52,701 nt of DNA, taken from Pseudomonas frederiksbergensis (GTDB taxonomy: Bacteria; Pseudomonadota; Gammaproteobacteria; Pseudomonadales; Pseudomonadaceae). The number at the start of each line of letters is the position of its first letter. The stretch's first letter is position 1. Below, one piece after another: positions 49,888 to 52,701 of this stretch. Made by a program: the position numbers and the translations under genes. A model generated the notes under the pieces. The model did no database searches and had not been told where the DNA came from. It saw only the letters and a list, made by a program, of their open reading frames with translations. Location: assembly GCF_000802155.2 (NCBI RefSeq), contig NZ_JQGJ02000025.1:1-52701 (forward strand), written 5' to 3'.

Positions 49888-51153
49888 ATGTATTTGTTCC
49901 GTCTAGCCATGGCCAGCCTGGCGAACCGCCGCTTTACCGCCATCCTCACCGCGTTTGCCATCGCGCTGTCGGTCTGCCTGCTGCTGGCGGTAGAACGGGT
50001 GCGCACCGAAGCGCGGGCCAGTTTCGCCAGTACCATCAGCGGCACCGACCTGATCGTCGGCGCCCGCTCCGGTTCCGTGAACCTGCTGCTGTACTCGGTG
50101 TTTCGCATCGGCAACGCGACCAACAACATTCGCTGGGACAGCTTCGAGCAGTTCGCCAACAACCCGAAAGTGAAATGGGCGATTCCCATGTCCCTCGGCG
50201 ATTCCCATCGTGGTTATCGGGTGATGGGCACCACCGAAGCCTATTTCGAGCATTACCAGTACGGCCGCCAGCAACATCTGGAATTGGCCGATGGCCGGGC
50301 GTTCGCCACCGATCCGTTCGAAGTGGTGCTTGGCGCGGAAGTGGCCGAGGCGCTGCATTACAAGCTGGGGGAAAAGCTGGTGCTGGCCCACGGCGTGGCA
50401 GCGATCAGCCTGGTCAAGCATGACGACAAGCCTTTTACCGTGGTCGGGATTCTCAAGCGCACCGGCACGCCGGTGGACCGCACGTTGCACATCAGCCTCG
50501 GCGGCATGGAAGCCATCCATATCGATTGGAAGAATGGTGTGCCGGCCCAGGGCAACGGCCGTATCAGCGCTGACCAGGCGCGCAACATGGACCTTACGCC
50601 GAAAGCGATCACCGCGTTCATGCTTGGCCTCAACAGCAAGATCTCGACCTTCGCCTTGCAACGCGAGATCAACGAGTTCCGTGGCGAGCCGCTGCTGGCG
50701 ATCCTGCCGGGGGTGGCGCTGCAGGAACTGTGGAGCCTGATGGGCACGGCGGAGAAAGCCTTGTTCGTGATTTCGCTGTTCGTCGTGTTGACCGGATTGA
50801 TCGGCATGCTCACGGCCATTCTCACCAGCCTCAACGAACGCCGCCGAGAGATGGCGATCCTGCGTTCGGTGGGCGCGCGGCCGTGGCATATCGCAAGCCT
50901 GCTGGTGCTTGAAGCTTTCGCCCTGGCGCTGGCCGGCGTCACCGCCGGGCTGGCCTTGCTGTACATCGGCATCGCCGCCGCACAGGGGTATGTGCAGTCC
51001 GCCTATGGCTTGTATTTGCCGCTGGGCTGGCCAAGCGAATATGAATGGACGCTGCTGGCTGGCATTCTGGTCGCCGCCCTGCTGATGGGCAGCGTGCCGG
51101 CCTGGCGCGCCTATCGCCAATCGTTGGCCGACGGCCTGTCGATCCGTCTATGA
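49888..51153 (+). CDS. ABC transporter permease (MacB/FtsX type)
   Basis: The 421-residue protein has one N-terminal helix, a large periplasmic MacB-like domain and three C-terminal helices (FVISLFVVLTGLIGMLTAIL, ASLLVLEAFALALAGVTAGL, LLAGILVAALLMGSVPAWRA). LNERRREMAILRSVGARP is the typical FtsX-family coupling segment. Starts one base after the ATPase stop. These transporters move substrates out of or along the membrane by mechanotransmission, so it is not a classical importer. Confidence 0.93.
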   Translation: MYLFRLAMASLANRRFTAILTAFAIALSVCLLLAVERVRTEARASFASTISGTDLIVGARSGSVNLLLYSVFRIGNATNNIRWDSFEQFANNPKVKWAIPMSLGDSHRGYRVMGTTEAYFEHYQYGRQQHLELADGRAFATDPFEVVLGAEVAEALHYKLGEKLVLAHGVAAISLVKHDDKPFTVVGILKRTGTPVDRTLHISLGGMEAIHIDWKNGVPAQGNGRISADQARNMDLTPKAITAFMLGLNSKISTFALQREINEFRGEPLLAILPGVALQELWSLMGTAEKALFVISLFVVLTGLIGMLTAILTSLNERRREMAILRSVGARPWHIASLLVLEAFALALAGVTAGLALLYIGIAAAQGYVQSAYGLYLPLGWPSEYEWTLLAGILVAALLMGSVPAWRAYRQSLADGLSIRL

Positions 51154-51683
51154 GGACCTTGAAGATGCCCCGCGCCCTGCTTGCACTGCTGATGATGGTC
51201 GCCCTGCCGCTGTGGGCCGCCGAGCCGAGGGACCTGGCCTGGTCGGAAATGATCCCGCCGGACGCGCCGCCGGAAGTGCCGAACATGACGCCACTGCACG
51301 ACCTGTCGAAGATGAGCGATGCCCTGGCCGCAGAATCCGCCCCTGCGGCCAAGCAGGACATGCCCAACGCCCCGGTGGTCAAGGCCCTCGACGGCCAGCA
51401 GATTCGCTTGCCCGGTTATATCGTGCCGCTGGAAGTCAGCGAGGAAGGCCGCACCACGGATTTCCTGCTGGTGCCGTATTTCGGCGCCTGCATCCATGTG
51501 CCGCCACCGCCGTCGAACCAGATCGTGCATGTAAAAAGCGAACTCGGGGTCAAGCTCGACGAGCTGTACCAACCGTACTGGGTCGAAGGGCCGATGCAGG
51601 TCAGGCCGTCCACCAGTGAACTGGCCGATGCCGGGTATCAGATGGAGGCGCAGAAGATTTATGTGTATGAACTGCCGGAGTGA
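51150..51683 (+). CDS. DUF3299 secreted protein
   Basis: The 177-residue protein has a signal (ALLALLMMVALPLWA), followed by DLAWSEMIPPDAPPEV and the conserved DUF3299 part: LPGYIVPLEVSEEGRTTDF, LLVPYFGACIHVPPPPSNQI. A Cys and His in GACIHVPPPP could bind metal. It is the last gene of the zinc-type operon; the first ATG overlaps the permease stop, and a second ATG at 51165 is possible. Confidence 0.85.
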   Translation: MRTLKMPRALLALLMMVALPLWAAEPRDLAWSEMIPPDAPPEVPNMTPLHDLSKMSDALAAESAPAAKQDMPNAPVVKALDGQQIRLPGYIVPLEVSEEGRTTDFLLVPYFGACIHVPPPPSNQIVHVKSELGVKLDELYQPYWVEGPMQVRPSTSELADAGYQMEAQKIYVYELPE

Positions 51684-51758
51684 ATCCGGCTATTAGGTAT
51701 TGCCTGTTAGATAGCTTGCTCGCGAAGGGCCCCTCAAGGTTTGCTCATCATCATTTCA

Positions 51759-51805
51759 TTGAGCTGAGTCAATTAAACACCCCCTGACTCATTGAGCTGA
51801 GTCAA
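51759..51805 (+). promoter_or_regulatory. two identical Anr/FNR-type boxes before oprG
   Basis: CATTGAGCTGAGTCAA occurs twice; the TTGA-N6-TCAA cores are at 51759-51772 and 51792-51805. Centres are 33 bp apart, three helical turns. A -10-like TACCAT at 51828-51833 puts the start near 51840, so the second box would sit at -41.5, the classic class II FNR position, and the first near -74.5. OprG in P. aeruginosa is reported as Anr-controlled, which agrees. Confidence 0.72.
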
Positions 51806-51867
51806 AAGACCGGACCAGACGGCTTCGTACCATGGGACATCAATTTTCGATGCCCTCTGGAGCCCCT

Positions 51868-52566
51868 ATGAACAAGTCCTTGCTCAGCGCTTCCCTTATC
51901 GCGCTCGCACTCGCCGCCCCACTCGCCCAGGCCCACACAGCTGGCGACATCATCGTTCGCGCTGGCGCCATCACCGTCAACCCGGACGCCGACAGTTCCA
52001 GCGTCAAGGTCGACCGTGGCCCACTGGCCGGCGCCGACCTGGGCGGCAAGGCGACCATGAGCAGCGACACCCAGCTGGGCCTGAACTTCGCCTACATGCT
52101 CACCAACAACTGGGGGATCGAGCTGCTGGCGGCCTCGCCGTTCGAGCATGACGTAAAAATCAAAGGCACCGCCCTCGGCGCCGCGAACAACAAGCTCGGC
52201 ACCCTCAAGCACCTGCCGCCAACCCTGAGCGTGGTCTACTACCCGCTCGACGCCAAATCGGCTTTCCAGCCTTATGTCGGCGCGGGCATCAACTACACCT
52301 GGATCTATGACGAGCATGTCGGCAGTGAAGCCAGCGCCAACGGTTTCAGCAACTTCCGCGCGAAGAACAGCTGGGGCATGGCGTGGCAAGTCGGCGCCGA
52401 CTACATGCTGACCGACAACATCATGATCAACGGCCAGATCCGCTACATCGACATCGACACCACGGCCTATGTCGACAACAACGCCGTGGCCGCCGGTACC
52501 CGCGCCAAGGTGGATGTCGATGTTGATCCGTTCGTCTATATGGTGGGGTTGGGTTACAAGTTCTAA
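51868..52566 (+). CDS. oprG: outer membrane protein OprG (OmpW family)
   Basis: The 232-residue eight-stranded barrel protein has a signal (LLSASLIALALAAPLAQAHT). The family segments GDIIVRAGAITVNPDADSSS, LGLNFAYMLTNNWGIELLAA, LPPTLSVVYYPLD and the final MVGLGYKF (terminal Phe) are typical of OmpW/OprG. It forms a small channel for hydrophobic solutes. SD GGAG lies 7 bases before ATG 51868. Position after the zinc-type operon matches P. aeruginosa. Confidence 0.95.
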   Translation: MNKSLLSASLIALALAAPLAQAHTAGDIIVRAGAITVNPDADSSSVKVDRGPLAGADLGGKATMSSDTQLGLNFAYMLTNNWGIELLAASPFEHDVKIKGTALGAANNKLGTLKHLPPTLSVVYYPLDAKSAFQPYVGAGINYTWIYDEHVGSEASANGFSNFRAKNSWGMAWQVGADYMLTDNIMINGQIRYIDIDTTAYVDNNAVAAGTRAKVDVDVDPFVYMVGLGYKF

Positions 52567-52599
52567 GCCCTGCACGATAGTGAGATGACTACACACCCC

Positions 52600-52627
52600 G
52601 TGGCGAGGGAGCAAGCTCCCTTGCCAC
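52600..52627. repeat. REP palindrome
   Basis: GTGGCGAGGGAGC and GCTCCCTTGCCAC flank a two-base centre with one G-T mismatch. Same family as 7732; downstream of oprG. Confidence 0.85.
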
Positions 52628-52663
52628 AGGTTTCACTTGCCGCAAAAGCGATGCATGACTCAT

Positions 52664-52691
52664 AAAAAGGCGCCCCGAAAGGCGCCTTTTT
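52664..52691. terminator. rho-independent terminator after oprG
   Basis: AAAAAGGCGCC, CCGAAA loop and GGCGCCTTTTT give a symmetric strong hairpin with A and T tracts. It ends the oprG transcript and may work in both directions. Confidence 0.93.
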
Positions 52692-52701
52692 ATGTCGAGG
52701 C

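Overview
The window is a stretch of chromosome from a fluorescent Pseudomonas, most likely the P. fluorescens group. Three things point there: protein sequences of Pseudomonas type, gene order matching the P. aeruginosa xseB-ispA-dxs / rib-nusB-thiL-pgpA / nrdR / zinc-ABC / oprG block, and many short palindromes of the GTGGCGAGGGAGC...GCTCCCTCGCCAC type (REP elements) typical of this group. Most genes are GC-rich. The first ~1.8 kb is clearly more AT-rich and looks acquired.

Layout. (1) 1-2.9 kb is an Rhs-type polymorphic-toxin graveyard: the C-terminus of an Rhs protein with an RNase A-like toxin, a matching CdiI-like immunity gene broken by a one-base frameshift, an Rhs core remnant with an in-frame stop, an unknown multispanning membrane protein, a DUF6124-type gene and scar DNA. 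(2) 2.9-9.5 kb holds a GNAT acetyltransferase, then a six-gene phospholipid-type operon resembling E. coli ynbABCD: CDP-alcohol phosphotransferase, hydrolase-methyltransferase fusion, PAP2-dual-specificity phosphatase fusion, small membrane protein, PlsC-like acyltransferase and CdsA-like protein. (3) 9.5-13.7 kb, minus strand, is a cytochrome bo quinol oxidase operon cyoABCD without cyoE, preceded by a YdcH/DUF465 gene. (4) 13.8-14.7 kb is a metallo-beta-lactamase-fold hydrolase. (5) 14.9-20.6 kb, minus strand, is a yjfIJKLMC-type operon (DUF2170, PspA, DUF2491, DUF350, DUF1190, glutathionylspermidine synthase-like) with a TrkA-N potassium channel inserted between yjfJ and yjfK, and two identical perfect palindromes in front of it. 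(6) 20.6-30.8 kb, minus strand, is the complete magABCDEF operon around a 1.5-kaa bacterial alpha-2-macroglobulin (E. coli yfaATSQP equivalent).

(7) 31.0-31.7 kb is an N-terminally truncated Fic gene whose remaining start lies in two tandem 33-bp inverted repeats. (8) 31.8-38.8 kb holds xseB-ispA-dxs (isoprenoid supply), a BtuB-like TonB receptor, and on the other strand ribA, a small membrane protein and a BtuF-like binding protein. (9) 38.9-45.8 kb, minus strand, holds nrdR-ribD-ribE-ribBA-ribH-nusB-thiL-pgpA and a family-3 solute-binding protein; the genes overlap tightly. (10) 45.9-48.4 kb holds a YbaY-like lipoprotein, a methyltransferase and a YbbN/CnoX-type thioredoxin. (11) 48.5-52.6 kb holds a His-rich zinc-associated periplasmic protein, an ABC exporter-type pair and a DUF3299 protein (the P. 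aeruginosa PA4063-PA4066 type) behind a candidate Zur box, then oprG behind two identical Anr/FNR-type boxes.

No tRNA, rRNA, CRISPR array, intact insertion sequence or riboswitch was recognised. The best leads are the broken immunity gene beside an intact toxin, the twin operators before the yjf operon, the Fic gene with its repeat-made 5' end, and the lipid operon whose CDP-alcohol phosphotransferase has Asn in place of two conserved Asp. All assignments come from reading the sequence; no database search was run.
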